64,000 nucleotides of DNA, from the NCBI RefSeq assembly GCF_900115495.1, contig NZ_FOWR01000006.1, positions 119,242-183,241 of the forward strand, read 5' to 3'. Positions within the stretch are counted from its first letter, which is position 1; the number at the start of each line of letters is the position of its first letter. Both the position numbers and the translations under genes were made by a program. Below are positions 35,941 to 45,390 of the stretch, piece after piece. The notes under the pieces are model-generated. The model was not told the DNA's origin and ran no database searches. It was given only the letters and a program-made list of their open reading frames with translations. Source of the stretch: Enterovibrio norvegicus DSM 15893 (GTDB taxonomy: Bacteria; Pseudomonadota; Gammaproteobacteria; Enterobacterales; Vibrionaceae).

Positions 35941-36479
35941 TCTCACGCGATAATGACAACAGCCCTTCTCGTTCACCTGTATGGCGAGTAAGGGCTCTGC
36001 CTCCACCATCAGAATCCTTTATATAAGAAGAGATTGCACAGGGATTGTGTGTTCGTCTCTTCTTCGATTTATCGGGAAACATTGATATCGATCTATAAAA
36101 TCCAGTGTGATTTGGCGCACAATTTCTTGTGCAGTTTTCCCTCTGAGTCGCGCGCATTCAAACAAGATGAAGAGCGAAACATTAATCACTCAGGAATTAG
36201 GCCACGGGATATGAATCAACACAATTGCCCTAGCTTGCCACTCTTCGATACAACCAAAGCGCATCAACACCGCGTCTCTGATTACCACTCCCCACCTTAC
36301 GTGCGATAAGCGCGACATACGCCTTCGAGCAACATAGGTCGCCACCCTTCTCAAGATCGCTTATTCAGGTATTTTGCTAAGGCTTAATGCTCTGATTTTA
36401 CTTTGTATCATTTCCTGCAAACGCCTTTGCGGCGAATTCTTCTACGCTGGGAAAAGAGAGATCGCTTTGGACACGCGCA
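35941..36479. other. hcp-clcA intergenic region
   Basis: About 540 bases. It starts with the AGCCCTT/AAGGGCT stem (35961-35996). A 91-codon plus-strand frame (36034-36309) is poor in protein-like features and has no ribosome site. The remaining part should hold the clcA promoter. Nothing further recognised. Confidence 0.4.
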
Positions 36480-38027
36480 ATGACTTCAAACTCAAACAAT
36501 AAACAACCTGTCAGCATACAAGAAACCTACATCGAAACAGTACAGGCCGAACCGACGCATTCTGACGCCACAAGCGCTCAGGTCACAGAACAGCCCACTA
36601 AGGTTGTTCGTCGATTTGTTTCTCATCATCGAAGCCCGCTGTCAGTGCTGTTGCTTTCCGCCATTGTTGGCCTGTTCGCAGGTTTACTGTGCACGGCTTT
36701 CGACATAGTGATTGATTGGCTCGTCAACGAACGTTCGCACTGGGTGAAAACTGACGGAGGAGTTGATGTTCTAACGATTGCTGCCGTGGTGATCACCAGC
36801 ACCTTGCTATCCGCATTTGGGTTTTTCTTGGTTAACCGTGTTGCGCCTGAAGCTGCGGGGTCTGGCATTCCTGAAATTGAAGGTGCGCTGGATAACCTCA
36901 GGGCCGTGCGTTGGTGGCGCGTTATTCCTGTGAAATTCTTTGGTGGTGTCGGTACCATTGGTGCGGGGCTTGTGTTGGGTCGCGAAGGGCCTTCTGTGCA
37001 GATGGGGGCAAGCGTTGGGCGTATGCTCACGGATATTTTCCGCATAAAAGACGACGAAGGCCGCCACACCTTACTGGCTTCTGGCGCTGCAGCAGGGCTT
37101 GCTGCGGCATTCAATGCGCCGCTGGCGGGAATCATGTTTGTGGTTGAGGAAATGCGGCCGCAATTTAAGTACAACCTCATCTCCATCAAAGCCGTGATGA
37201 TTGCTGCGATTACCGCCACTGTGGTATATCGCAGCTTGCAAGGGCAAGGGGCGATGATCCCTTTGCCTGCTCATGCCGACGTGCCGCTGGCCGCTTTGGC
37301 GCTGTTTCTGGTGTTAGGGCTGATATTTGGTTTTATTGGCGTGATGTTTAACCGCATGGTGGTGATCACCATGGACAGCTTTGAGCGCTTCCACCAGCAC
37401 GACACCAAACGGTTCGTCGCTGTCGGTGCGGGGCTTGGGGCGATGTTCGGCTTGATGCTCTTTCTGCTGCCGACACTCACAGGTGAAGGCGTCGAACTCA
37501 TTCCTGATTCCGTACATGGCGATTTCGCCCTTTCCATGTTGGCATTCCTGTTCATTGCCCGCTTGATCACCACCCTCGTCTGTTTTGGATCTGGTGCGCC
37601 CGGTGGTGTGTTCGCGCCTATGCTGGCGCTAGGTACACTGTTCGGTACAGGGTTTGGTCTGTTTTGCATGCACCTTTTCCCGCACATGGACATCACCGCG
37701 GGCATGTTTGCCGTGGCGGGCATGGGGGCGCTTTTTGCTGCCACCGTGCGTGCGCCGATCACGGGCATTTTATTGGTGATGGAACTCACGCATAACTACG
37801 AGTTGATATTACCACTGCTCATTACAACGTTAGGCGCAACCATGACGGCGCAAGTGATGGGCGGTAAACCACTTTACAGCCAACTATTACAACGCGCCTT
37901 AACAAAACAAAAAGCCACTCAAAGTAATGCTGAAGACGGCGTAGAACGCGAAGCAAAAACAGAAATATCGGGTGACGAGGCACAACCTAGCCACACACAA
38001 CCAACTGGAGCAAAACCTAAGCCATAA
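36480..38027 (+). CDS. clcA: Chloride/proton antiporter ClcA
   Basis: 515 residues with a polar N-terminal extension of about 50 residues before the membrane helices. Anion-path motifs GSGIPEIEG, GREGPSVQMG (gating glutamate) and GSGAPGGVFAPMLALG are intact; the inner proton-path glutamate is in VVEEMRPQF and the central tyrosine in KPLYSQLL. These features mark an H+-coupled exchanger rather than a channel, used in extreme acid resistance and charge balance. The C-terminal tail of about 50 residues is hydrophilic and low in complexity. The start lacks a strong ribosome site. Confidence 0.9.
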   Translation: MTSNSNNKQPVSIQETYIETVQAEPTHSDATSAQVTEQPTKVVRRFVSHHRSPLSVLLLSAIVGLFAGLLCTAFDIVIDWLVNERSHWVKTDGGVDVLTIAAVVITSTLLSAFGFFLVNRVAPEAAGSGIPEIEGALDNLRAVRWWRVIPVKFFGGVGTIGAGLVLGREGPSVQMGASVGRMLTDIFRIKDDEGRHTLLASGAAAGLAAAFNAPLAGIMFVVEEMRPQFKYNLISIKAVMIAAITATVVYRSLQGQGAMIPLPAHADVPLAALALFLVLGLIFGFIGVMFNRMVVITMDSFERFHQHDTKRFVAVGAGLGAMFGLMLFLLPTLTGEGVELIPDSVHGDFALSMLAFLFIARLITTLVCFGSGAPGGVFAPMLALGTLFGTGFGLFCMHLFPHMDITAGMFAVAGMGALFAATVRAPITGILLVMELTHNYELILPLLITTLGATMTAQVMGGKPLYSQLLQRALTKQKATQSNAEDGVEREAKTEISGDEAQPSHTQPTGAKPKP

Positions 38028-38033
38028 ATGAAA

Positions 38034-38067
38034 CCGCCGCGCTCATCACAAAGGAGAAGCGCGGCGG
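38034..38067. terminator. GC-rich hairpin between convergent genes
   Basis: CCGCCGCGCT (38034-38043) pairs exactly with AGCGCGGCGG (38058-38067). No clear T run on either side, but it lies between the clcA stop and the convergent DUF2127 stop. Confidence 0.55.
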
Positions 38068-38089
38068 AATTGAAGATGAGCAATGCAGG

Positions 38090-38569
38090 TTACGGCAACG
38101 CGTGTTTTTCTTTTCGACGCTGGAGGATCACCATGGCCATGTATGCCACCACGACAAGGTTTACGACCAACGCCAGCACAGGAAGCATTTTCCCTTCTGT
38201 CGCCACGGCGTAAATTTCAAACGGCAGGTACACGGCACCGCTTGCCAATGCAAACCATTCCGTCCACGCATACCCACGCCAAAGCCCAAATGCTTCCACT
38301 AACCTTATCGTCGCATACAGCACTGAGCCTAAAGCCAACAATGTCAGGTTGTGATCGTTGATCTTGTAAGCTGAGTGCATAATCACACTGGGTATTTCAC
38401 TGGCAGGGTTTAAGTGCAAATGTTGCAGCAAGGCTTCGCAAAGATGTTGGATTTCTTTCCCACCCAATTCATGCAAAGCAAAACCCACAGCAAAAGAGAG
38501 CACGCCTTTCAATGCTTCCAACGTTGCGATCGCTTTTAACCCTTTGGGAGATTGCCCTACCACACTCAT
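38090..38569 (-). CDS. DUF2127 membrane protein
   Basis: 159 residues from the ATG at 38569, which has AAGGCGGAG just upstream; a 16-residue upstream extension is unsupported. Four hydrophobic segments, beginning GLKAIATLEALKGVLSFAVGFALHEL, and with YATIRLVEAFGLWRGYAWTEWFALASG in the third, as in DUF2127 proteins. Inner-membrane protein without known role. Convergent with clcA. Confidence 0.8.
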   Translation of the reverse strand: MSVVGQSPKGLKAIATLEALKGVLSFAVGFALHELGGKEIQHLCEALLQHLHLNPASEIPSVIMHSAYKINDHNLTLLALGSVLYATIRLVEAFGLWRGYAWTEWFALASGAVYLPFEIYAVATEGKMLPVLALVVNLVVVAYMAMVILQRRKEKHALP

Positions 38570-38666
38570 TTTTCTCCGCCTTATTGGCTGCTTACAACTG
38601 GTGTTGTTTTGGTGCATTTAAAGATTGGCTAACTTAATACGCCGCCGTCGTAGCAAGGGCAAGAAA

Positions 38667-38690
38667 AAAGGCCCTTTCGGGCCCTTTTAG
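38667..38690 (-). terminator. Terminator of the yiaWV-like operon
   Basis: On the minus strand AAGGGCCC and its partner GGGCC(TT) around GAAA, followed by TTTTTTCTT; 25 bases downstream of the HlyD-family stop. Confidence 0.8.
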
Positions 38691-38714
38691 TTAGGTTGCT
38701 GCGTTTGGTTTTCG

Positions 38715-39938
38715 TTACACCGAGTGTACGAAGTAGAGCTGTGCTTTCATGCGGATAATGATGCCACGAACCACATCAAGGAAGCTCATGAAGGCGATGG
38801 GCTTTTCACCCGAGATCCATGCCAACCCAACAGCACCAACGGGAATGTCATACCCTTCAGGCTCAGCTAGCTTCAAGCGAACAAAGTGATGTTTGTTCTT
38901 CAGGTTTGCTCCCGTCGTCACGCGCACACCCTCTTCGAGTGCAAGCAATTTACCTTGTGATTCTCCGGTCGCTTCTACAATGCCTTCCACTTCTGCTTTG
39001 AAGATTTTTCCCGGATACACAGGGCTTGCAAACTCCGCGTATTGGCCGACTTTAACGTTACGAATCGCTTGGTGATTCACGCGCATCAAGACGTATTTTT
39101 CATCGGTATACATATGTAAGCGCGGTAACACACCCACATATTGGCCTTCACGCATGATGAAGTTGGTCACATACCCATCTGCAGGCGCAATGATTTGAGT
39201 TTGTTCTAAATTCCATTGCGCTTGAGAAACAGCTTCAACGGCATTATCGAGTTCTGCACGTTTAGCAGCGACAGCAAGCACGGATTTCTCTTGGCTTAAT
39301 CGGGCATGTTCCACGCCGATCTCCGCTTTTACGATCTGCGTTTCAAGCGTACTTACCTGCGATTTCGCCAATTGCACTTTGTTACGTTGTTCATCAAGTA
39401 CCGAGGTCGCGACCGTGTTCGGTGCTTTTCGGTTCTGTTGTAGGTAGCGATTTAACTGACTCTCTTTCCATTTCGCGTCTTCTTGTGCCGCATTCAATTG
39501 GCTTTCAAGCACATTCAGATCCGCTTTCGTTGCTTGGTATTGTTGCTCTGTCAACGTGACATCTTGCTTAGAAACATCCAACGCGATCTGCGCAGAATTC
39601 TCAGCAACAATGGCGCGATTTAACGCGATTTGATAAGGCTCATCTTCAATGGAATACACCAACTGGCCTTTCTTCACTTCTTCGTTTGGCGAAACAAAAA
39701 TCTCGTCAACGTTGCCTCGCACTTGGCTTGAACCCGGACGAAGCTGAATGTGTGGTGATTGAACAACAGAGCCACCAGAGAGATCCATTGGCGTGTAGTT
39801 CAGCAATCCAATCCAAACGAACAACAACCACGCGCCACCACCAATGTAGGCGAACAGCTTGCTATATAAATTCCAAGGCATTCCCACCATGCGAAGGAGG
39901 TAGATAAACAACGCCCATACCGCTAAACCTTCAAGCAT
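38715..39938 (-). CDS. HlyD-family membrane fusion protein (YiaV-like)
   Basis: 407 residues: two hydrophobic segments in the first 50 residues, a lipoyl-like half (RGNVDEIFVSPNEEVKKGQL), a long coiled-coil hairpin (about 110-235), the second lipoyl half (TQIIAPADGYVTNFIMREGQYVG) and a beta-barrel domain. Such adaptors bridge inner-membrane pumps and outer-membrane channels. Here, as in E. coli yiaWV, the partner is only a small DUF3302 protein, and no pump is present. The ATG overlaps the end of the upstream gene by 8 bases. Confidence 0.82.
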   Translation of the reverse strand: MLEGLAVWALFIYLLRMVGMPWNLYSKLFAYIGGGAWLLFVWIGLLNYTPMDLSGGSVVQSPHIQLRPGSSQVRGNVDEIFVSPNEEVKKGQLVYSIEDEPYQIALNRAIVAENSAQIALDVSKQDVTLTEQQYQATKADLNVLESQLNAAQEDAKWKESQLNRYLQQNRKAPNTVATSVLDEQRNKVQLAKSQVSTLETQIVKAEIGVEHARLSQEKSVLAVAAKRAELDNAVEAVSQAQWNLEQTQIIAPADGYVTNFIMREGQYVGVLPRLHMYTDEKYVLMRVNHQAIRNVKVGQYAEFASPVYPGKIFKAEVEGIVEATGESQGKLLALEEGVRVTTGANLKNKHHFVRLKLAEPEGYDIPVGAVGLAWISGEKPIAFMSFLDVVRGIIIRMKAQLYFVHSV

Positions 39939-40341
39939 TGGTTTTCTCCTCTTTATTCACATCTTGATCGCCTTGTTCTGGCAGGGTGTGTTGCGAGACA
40001 GAAACGCCCTCAGAAGCTTGCTCTTTTTCTTTATCATTGGATGTTCTTGCAGGTTCACGCCAAATATCGCGAATGCGACGAAGTGCTTGGTCACTATCCA
40101 CAAAGGCAACAATGACCGCCACCACCCATACCCAATGCCACAAAAAGCCTATCCACGTGAGTGCCGTGATCAGCCCCATCTGCTGATGTTGCTTTTTCTT
40201 TGCCTTGCTGACAGGCAGTTCATGAATTTTCCAGAACCCGAACGCAATGGCGCAAACGGAACCCACTAAAACCACGGCTGCAATAACATGCAGCACAGTA
40301 TCCGTTGAAGCATCAACAAAAGGTGTCGCCAAAAGGCTCAT
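39931..40341 (-). CDS. DUF3302 inner-membrane protein (YiaW-like)
   Basis: 136 residues; two membrane helices (about 17-37 and 55-80) joined by the basic loop ELPVSKAKKKQHQQMG, then a soluble acidic tail. Matches the DUF3302 proteins paired with YiaV-type adaptors. ATG chosen at 40341, where TTGGAG is 6 bases upstream. Overlap with the next gene indicates coupled translation. It is divergent from an AraC-family regulator which may control it. Confidence 0.78.
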   Translation of the reverse strand: MSLLATPFVDASTDTVLHVIAAVVLVGSVCAIAFGFWKIHELPVSKAKKKQHQQMGLITALTWIGFLWHWVWVVAVIVAFVDSDQALRRIRDIWREPARTSNDKEKEQASEGVSVSQHTLPEQGDQDVNKEEKTNA

Positions 40342-40467
40342 CACTGTCTCCAAGAAATAAAAAGAGGACAGATAGTTACATTGATGTCTCTTTTATGCAA
40401 CATCAAGGAACGATTGATTCACTATTTCGTGTATATTGATCGAATCTATCCAAAATAATGGCAGAGC

Positions 40468-41532
40468 ATGATCGACATTACTTTTTGCCGAATGGCGTAC
40501 ATCAAGCCGCTTATCAACGGTGTTATGCAGGTTTATCGACTCAACATTTCGCAGATTGGTATTCCTCATTCTCTCTACGCCGACGACATGGCATTGATCC
40601 CTCATTCGGAAATTAACCGTTGGTTACGCACGATTGTCACACTGACTGGGGATCGACATTTCCCTTTTCGCATCACCGAGTTTCTTGATGTGGCAAACAT
40701 CAATGTTTGCGCCAACTGGTTAACATCCGCCCCCGACTTATCCATTACGTTCCGACGCATCAATTACGGCATGAGTTGTTTTCATTCGAGTGGTCATTAC
40801 GTAGGTCGTCAGTCAGGTCATATCCTCAAGTGGTGTTATCACAATGCGTTTACTGAAGATGTTACCGACATCGATGCCTTACGCGTCGCCATCATGTTTA
40901 CGCAAGTTCTACGTCATTTCTCATCCCCCGCAGTGGATACCTCCAACGACGACACCCCCCATGGCTTTCAACAGCAGGGAAAGAGAAAAACCTCACCCTA
41001 TTCACCCTTAATGGTTCGCCTTGCAGGTACCAATATCGATGTGGAAGAAGCTGAAGCATGGTTTGGCTGTCAAGTCATAGCTGGTTGTGAGCAAACCGAA
41101 GTATGGTTTGATACCAAACTATTGTTACTCGAACACACCACATCAATAGAGAAAAACCGAGAAGCCATACTGTCACTGAATGAACTGGATGAATTGGTCA
41201 ACATGCCCCAACGGGATGACCCCACTAAAGCACTTTACGAAGTAGTGAACTATGCGCGTTATTACGGCATGCCAACCGTAGAACACATCGCAAATCTACT
41301 GGCACTGTCACCACAGCAACTTCAACGTCGATTACAAAAGCTTGGGTTCTCGTTTACCAGCATCTTGGCGTATGTGCTGAATAACATCGCCGTGCGTTAC
41401 TTACTCAAGGGCTATGCGCCAGACGACATAGCACAACTGCTCGGCTACACGAATCCACAGAGTTTCATTAAAGCCTTCAAACGTGTTAGAGGTTGCACGC
41501 CGAATGAGTATCTCCGCCATCTCAACCTGTAA
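40468..41532 (+). CDS. AraC-family transcriptional regulator
   Basis: 354 residues. N-terminal ligand-binding-type domain (about 20-220) of the group seen in OruR/ArgR-like regulators, and a C-terminal double helix-turn-helix (VEHIANLLALSPQQLQRRLQKLG and APDDIAQLLGYTNPQSFIKAF) ending RVRGCTPNEYLR. Divergent from yiaWV with a 126-base gap, so regulation of that pair is a reasonable guess. The first ATG is used; an internal ATG about 8 codons on (ATG GCG TAC) is an alternative. Confidence 0.85.
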   Translation: MIDITFCRMAYIKPLINGVMQVYRLNISQIGIPHSLYADDMALIPHSEINRWLRTIVTLTGDRHFPFRITEFLDVANINVCANWLTSAPDLSITFRRINYGMSCFHSSGHYVGRQSGHILKWCYHNAFTEDVTDIDALRVAIMFTQVLRHFSSPAVDTSNDDTPHGFQQQGKRKTSPYSPLMVRLAGTNIDVEEAEAWFGCQVIAGCEQTEVWFDTKLLLLEHTTSIEKNREAILSLNELDELVNMPQRDDPTKALYEVVNYARYYGMPTVEHIANLLALSPQQLQRRLQKLGFSFTSILAYVLNNIAVRYLLKGYAPDDIAQLLGYTNPQSFIKAFKRVRGCTPNEYLRHLNL

Positions 41533-41744
41533 ACATCGAGATAGTCATCCGCACATATCACACCCAAGCCACACATTGATGTCGTCCCAAAATTAGCGAC
41601 AGACCAGAAAATATGAGGGCTCAACCGAGAACTTCACTGAAGCGTGATCATTCTTTGAACACTCAAGCTCGCGCCTCTTCCCTTTTTGATGAGAAACACA
41701 GTAAACTCAGCATGTTCTGAACGATCAGAACATCACAATGAATT

Positions 41745-41893
41745 ATTCTCAGGGCGGGGCGAAATTCCCCACCGGCGGTATGTCAGTGAATGCCATTGAC
41801 GAGCCCGCGAGCGCCCGAACCTAGTTCGGGGTCAGCAGACTTGGTGAGATGCCAAGGCCGACGGTTAAAGTCCGGATGAAAGAGGATGATATG
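41745..41893 (+). ncRNA. FMN riboswitch (RFN element)
   Basis: Conserved RFN segments are present in order: TCAGGGCGGGGCGAAATTCC, CCACCGGCGGT, GAGCCCGCGAGCG, GGTCAGCAGACTTGGTGAGA and CCGACGGTTAAAGTCCGGAT, ending AGAGGATG. The following hairpin (about 41904-41940, CAGCAGCTGCTTCCGGCATCTGCTG) is a probable expression platform. It lies 115 bases before ribB and should lower expression when FMN is abundant. Confidence 0.95.
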
Positions 41894-42007
41894 TTTACCC
41901 ATTCAGCAGCTGCTTCCGGCATCTGCTGATCGGTAAATTGTGCGTATTCGAATTCTCGAATGCCGCTCATCTATGCCCTGATTCTGGTACGTACTATAGG
42001 AGTTACC

Positions 42008-42670
42008 ATGAATCAGACACATACTTCGCTACTTGCTCCACTAGGCACCCCATTCGAACGCGTTGAAGCCGCGCTAGAAGCACTTCGTCAAGGTAAAGGC
42101 GTATTGCTGCTTGATGACGAAGACCGCGAGAATGAAGGCGACATCATCTATTCTGTCGACCACCTTACCCATCAACAGATGGCACTCATGATCCGTGAAT
42201 GCAGCGGCATCGTTTGTTTGTGCCTGCCAGAAGCTCAAGCGGACAAACTTGAGCTGAACCCGATGGTGGCAGACAACAACAGCGCCAACCAAACCGCATT
42301 CACTGTTTCAATCGAAGCAAAGATCGGTGTGACAACAGGTGTTTCGGCCGCTGACCGCGTCACCACAATCAAAACCGCCGCAAACCCAGATGCACAGCCT
42401 TCTGATTTGGCACGCCCTGGCCATGTATTCCCGCTTCGTGCACGTAACGGCGGCGTATTAACACGTCGTGGTCACACTGAAGGCACCATTGATTTAATGC
42501 AAATGGCAGGATTATCGCCAGCCGGTGTATTGTGCGAAGTGCAGAACGAAGATGGCTCAATGGCCAAAACCCCAGAGATCATCGCATTCGGTGAAAAGCA
42601 CGACATGCCAGTATTGACCATTGAAGACATGGTACAATACCGCTTGATGCAGGCAGAAAAAATCGCCTGA
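42008..42670 (+). CDS. ribB: 3,4-dihydroxy-2-butanone 4-phosphate synthase
   Basis: 220 residues. The acidic metal and substrate motif [10 protein letters not shown] and the ring of residues [24 protein letters not shown] are diagnostic. Converts ribulose 5-phosphate to the four-carbon precursor of riboflavin plus formate. The ATG at 42008 is preceded by GGAG at the proper distance; a longer frame to 41960 would run into the riboswitch platform. No GTP cyclohydrolase domain is fused. A stand-alone, riboswitch-controlled ribB is common in Vibrionaceae. Confidence 0.95.
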   Translation: MNQTHTSLLAPLGTPFERVEAALEALRQGKGVLLLDDEDRENEGDIIYSVDHLTHQQMALMIRECSGIVCLCLPEAQADKLELNPMVADNNSANQTAFTVSIEAKIGVTTGVSAADRVTTIKTAANPDAQPSDLARPGHVFPLRARNGGVLTRRGHTEGTIDLMQMAGLSPAGVLCEVQNEDGSMAKTPEIIAFGEKHDMPVLTIEDMVQYRLMQAEKIA

Positions 42671-42695
42671 ATTTCGGGCGATCATTCACATGACG

Positions 42696-42743
42696 GCTAA
42701 CGAGCTAACGAGCTAACGAGCTAACGAGCTAACGAGCTAACGA
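42696..42743. repeat. Six tandem copies of an octamer
   Basis: GCTAACGA repeated six times without a mismatch (48 bases), starting 25 bases after the ribB stop codon and before its terminator. Likely to vary in copy number by slippage. It lies in the ribB 3' untranslated region; no coding effect is expected. Confidence 0.95.
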
Positions 42744-42760
42744 CAGTATGAAACATCGAA

Positions 42761-42796
42761 CGCGGGTTTTCGGAAACGAATCCCGCGCTCTTTTTT
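42761..42796 (+). terminator. Terminator of ribB
   Basis: CGCGGG and CCCGCG with an inner TTCG/CGAA pairing form the stem, followed by six T residues. Confidence 0.8.
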
Positions 42797-43212
42797 GTGC
42801 TCACGAGCCCTCGACACTCAATAATCACAGTGCGCCTTCACATCTACACCTGCATCCAAATCCATGTTCGCAGTTCAATGATCCAACGATCGTATGGTCA
42901 CTTGTTAGGCAAACAGCACGCCCTTCACAAAAATCATTACACGACGAAACGTCTGAATCTAATTATTTACCCAAGCGTACAAAACACATCCAGATCGTAA
43001 AAAAACCTTATTAATTCACTCACTTTCGTTAACTCTTCCGTTCAAAGCCGTCAGCATTTGCATTCACACATCGCACGCATACCAGCAACAAACATTCACC
43101 CTGTGATTATGATGAGAATCTTTGCTCATTAGCACAAACAGCGTGAATTGATGCTTAGCGCCATAAACATCACAATTCCATTGGATTACATATTAATGGA
43201 GATACACATCGT
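42797..43212. other. Region upstream of the BCCT gene
   Basis: About 415 bases. Short open frames here (for example 42748-43014) have no protein-like features. The second half is AT-rich and presumably holds the BCCT promoter. No other element seen. Confidence 0.4.
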
Positions 43213-45135
43213 ATGGGACGCCACTTTCAGCTTATTGACAAGCCAACCTTTTTTGGCGCATTAGGGCTCCTCTTTTCCGTGATCATCCCACTTCTTGTTT
43301 GGCCTACTCAGGGCGCAGAGTGGATTGCGATCGCGAAAACCTTTATGACCGATAAACTCGGTTTCCTTTACCTTGGTCTAGGTATTGCCGCCTTCTTTTT
43401 CATGGTCTACATCGTTTTCAGCGATATTGGCCAAATCAAACTTGGCGATGCTGACGAAAAACCTGAATTCGCAACGGGTTCATGGGCAGCCATGCTGTTC
43501 TGTGGTGGTATCGGCGCGAGTATCCTTTACTGGGGTACGATCGAGTGGGCTTACTACTACCAGAATCCACCTTTCCAACTGGAAGCAGGCAGTGAAGAAG
43601 CCGTTCGCTGGGCAGCGACCTACGGTATTTTCCACTGGGGTCCAATTGCATGGTCGATCTACTTGATCCCAGCAATTCCGATCGCTTACTTCTTCTATGT
43701 ACGTAAGCAACCCGTATTGAAAGTATCTGCAGCGTTAATGCCCGTGATTGGCGAAGCGCGTAGCCACGGTAAAACCGGTAAACTTATCGATGTACTGTTC
43801 ATCTTTGGTCTACTTGGTGGTGCAGCAACTACGCTTGGTCTTGCAGCGCCGCTGATCAACGAAGGTATCAGCTACCTATTCGGCATTCCTTCTTCAACGA
43901 CCTCACAAATCGGTGTGTTGTTGCTATGTACGGCGCTGTTTGCTTACTCGTCTTACAAAGGTATGGATGATGGCATCAAGGTACTGAGTAACATCAACTT
44001 CTGGGGTGCATTAGGTCTTCTAGCGTTCGTATTGTTCGCAGGACCAACCTTGTTCATGTTGGAGACTGGCCTAGATTCAATTGGTCGCATGCTGTCGAAC
44101 TTCTTCATCATGGCAACATGGGCAGAACCATTCGGCGGTTACGGTACGTTTGAGGATACCCACTTCCCACAAGATTGGACCATTTTCTACTGGGCATGGT
44201 GGCTAGTGTTTGCACCAAGCATGGGCTTGTTCGTTGCGCGAATTTCTCGCGGTCGTACCATCAAGCAAATGGTGTCAGGTTCTATCTTCTTCGGTTCACT
44301 AGGCTGTGCACTGTACTTCATGATCTTGGGTAACTACGGTCTGTCGCTACAACTGTCTGGTCAGCTTGATGTGGTGAGCATCCTGAACTCTGAAGGTCCT
44401 ACTCGCGCCATCTTCTCAATTCTTGAAACATTGCCGATGAGCACCGTGGTGATCGCGGTATTCACCGTACTTTGTATTATCTTCACCGCAACAACGTTTG
44501 ACTCCATCTCGTTCATTCTGGCGTCTGTGGTTCAGAACAACGTAACTGAAGACCCAATGCGTTGGAACCGTCTGTTCTGGGCATTTACCCTGTCATTCAT
44601 GCCATCGGTACTGATGTTCATGGGCGGCCTTGCGACACTTCAAACAGCAGCTATTGTCGGTGGTTTACCACTACTGGTTATTGCTGTGATGTTAATGATT
44701 TCAGGCGTGAAAGCGGCGACACTAGACCTTTCTCACCAAGAAGGTTACATCGACCCTGTTATCAACATTGAAGAGTTCCCAGACGTTGACCCATGGTCAA
44801 AAGAAGGCATGGCGATGGCTAAGTTTGAGAGCCTGAAAGATGAAGCAGTTGCCGCAGCAGAAGAAGAGCGTGAAAAACTGAACGCGATTTGGAACCTGAA
44901 GAAAGAAATTCGTGCCACTGCCCTTTCACAAGGCGAATCTGGCATGGAGCTCGGCGACGCGCCTCAAGCGCAATTGGACGAAATACAACGCTTAACAGAC
45001 GAAGCCATGGCAGCCAAAGAGCACAAGCTTCAAGCGTCTGAAGCAGCACAACAAGCGCGCATGGCTTTCAATGAATTGATGCGTGAGCGCAAACGTCTGG
45101 AAGAAGAAAACCAAGACGATTTGAAACCGGCATAA
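43213..45135 (+). CDS. BCCT-family transporter (betaine/choline/carnitine type)
   Basis: 640 residues with about 12 membrane helices up to roughly residue 510, followed by a 125-residue hydrophilic, coiled-coil C-terminal domain rich in E, A and K. FCGGIGASILYWGTIEWAYYY, FHWGPIAWSIYLIP and FTATTFDSISFILAS are typical BCCT regions, including the aromatic residues of the substrate box. Imports quaternary ammonium compounds with Na+ or H+. The long tail may sense osmotic strength as in BetP. GGAG precedes the ATG. It complements the choline ABC system at 21.8-29 kb. The terminator is at 45160-45185. Confidence 0.88.
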   Translation: MGRHFQLIDKPTFFGALGLLFSVIIPLLVWPTQGAEWIAIAKTFMTDKLGFLYLGLGIAAFFFMVYIVFSDIGQIKLGDADEKPEFATGSWAAMLFCGGIGASILYWGTIEWAYYYQNPPFQLEAGSEEAVRWAATYGIFHWGPIAWSIYLIPAIPIAYFFYVRKQPVLKVSAALMPVIGEARSHGKTGKLIDVLFIFGLLGGAATTLGLAAPLINEGISYLFGIPSSTTSQIGVLLLCTALFAYSSYKGMDDGIKVLSNINFWGALGLLAFVLFAGPTLFMLETGLDSIGRMLSNFFIMATWAEPFGGYGTFEDTHFPQDWTIFYWAWWLVFAPSMGLFVARISRGRTIKQMVSGSIFFGSLGCALYFMILGNYGLSLQLSGQLDVVSILNSEGPTRAIFSILETLPMSTVVIAVFTVLCIIFTATTFDSISFILASVVQNNVTEDPMRWNRLFWAFTLSFMPSVLMFMGGLATLQTAAIVGGLPLLVIAVMLMISGVKAATLDLSHQEGYIDPVINIEEFPDVDPWSKEGMAMAKFESLKDEAVAAAEEEREKLNAIWNLKKEIRATALSQGESGMELGDAPQAQLDEIQRLTDEAMAAKEHKLQASEAAQQARMAFNELMRERKRLEEENQDDLKPA

Positions 45136-45159
45136 CTCAGTAACACCTCCCCCTAAGAA

Positions 45160-45185
45160 AAGGCCGAGCAATCGGCCTTTTTTTG
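45160..45185 (+). terminator. Terminator of the BCCT gene
   Basis: AGGCCGA and TCGGCCT around GCAA form a stem flanked by AAAA and seven T residues, 25 bases after the stop codon. Confidence 0.9.
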
Positions 45186-45390
45186 TATCTGGAGCACTTA
45201 GAAAAGAGCAATGTGTCTGACTTGAACTGGAAAAGTGCTGGCTAAATCGAGAGGAAAAGAAACGCGTGACACTTGATGTTGTAATGTACGCGGGCAGGTT
45301 TGATAAGTAGTAAGGCGGCGATTTCAGGTTGCTAATTCAATTGGTGAGAGGATAATGCGCCCTCTCCTCTTGCTGGAAAAAGTGCTCTAA

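Noticed and set aside
36034..36309. 91-codon frame between hcp and clcA
   Set aside because: Low-quality composition, no ribosome site, no recognisable domain.
42748..43014. 88-codon frame upstream of the BCCT gene
   Set aside because: It runs through the ribB terminator and has biased, non-protein-like composition.
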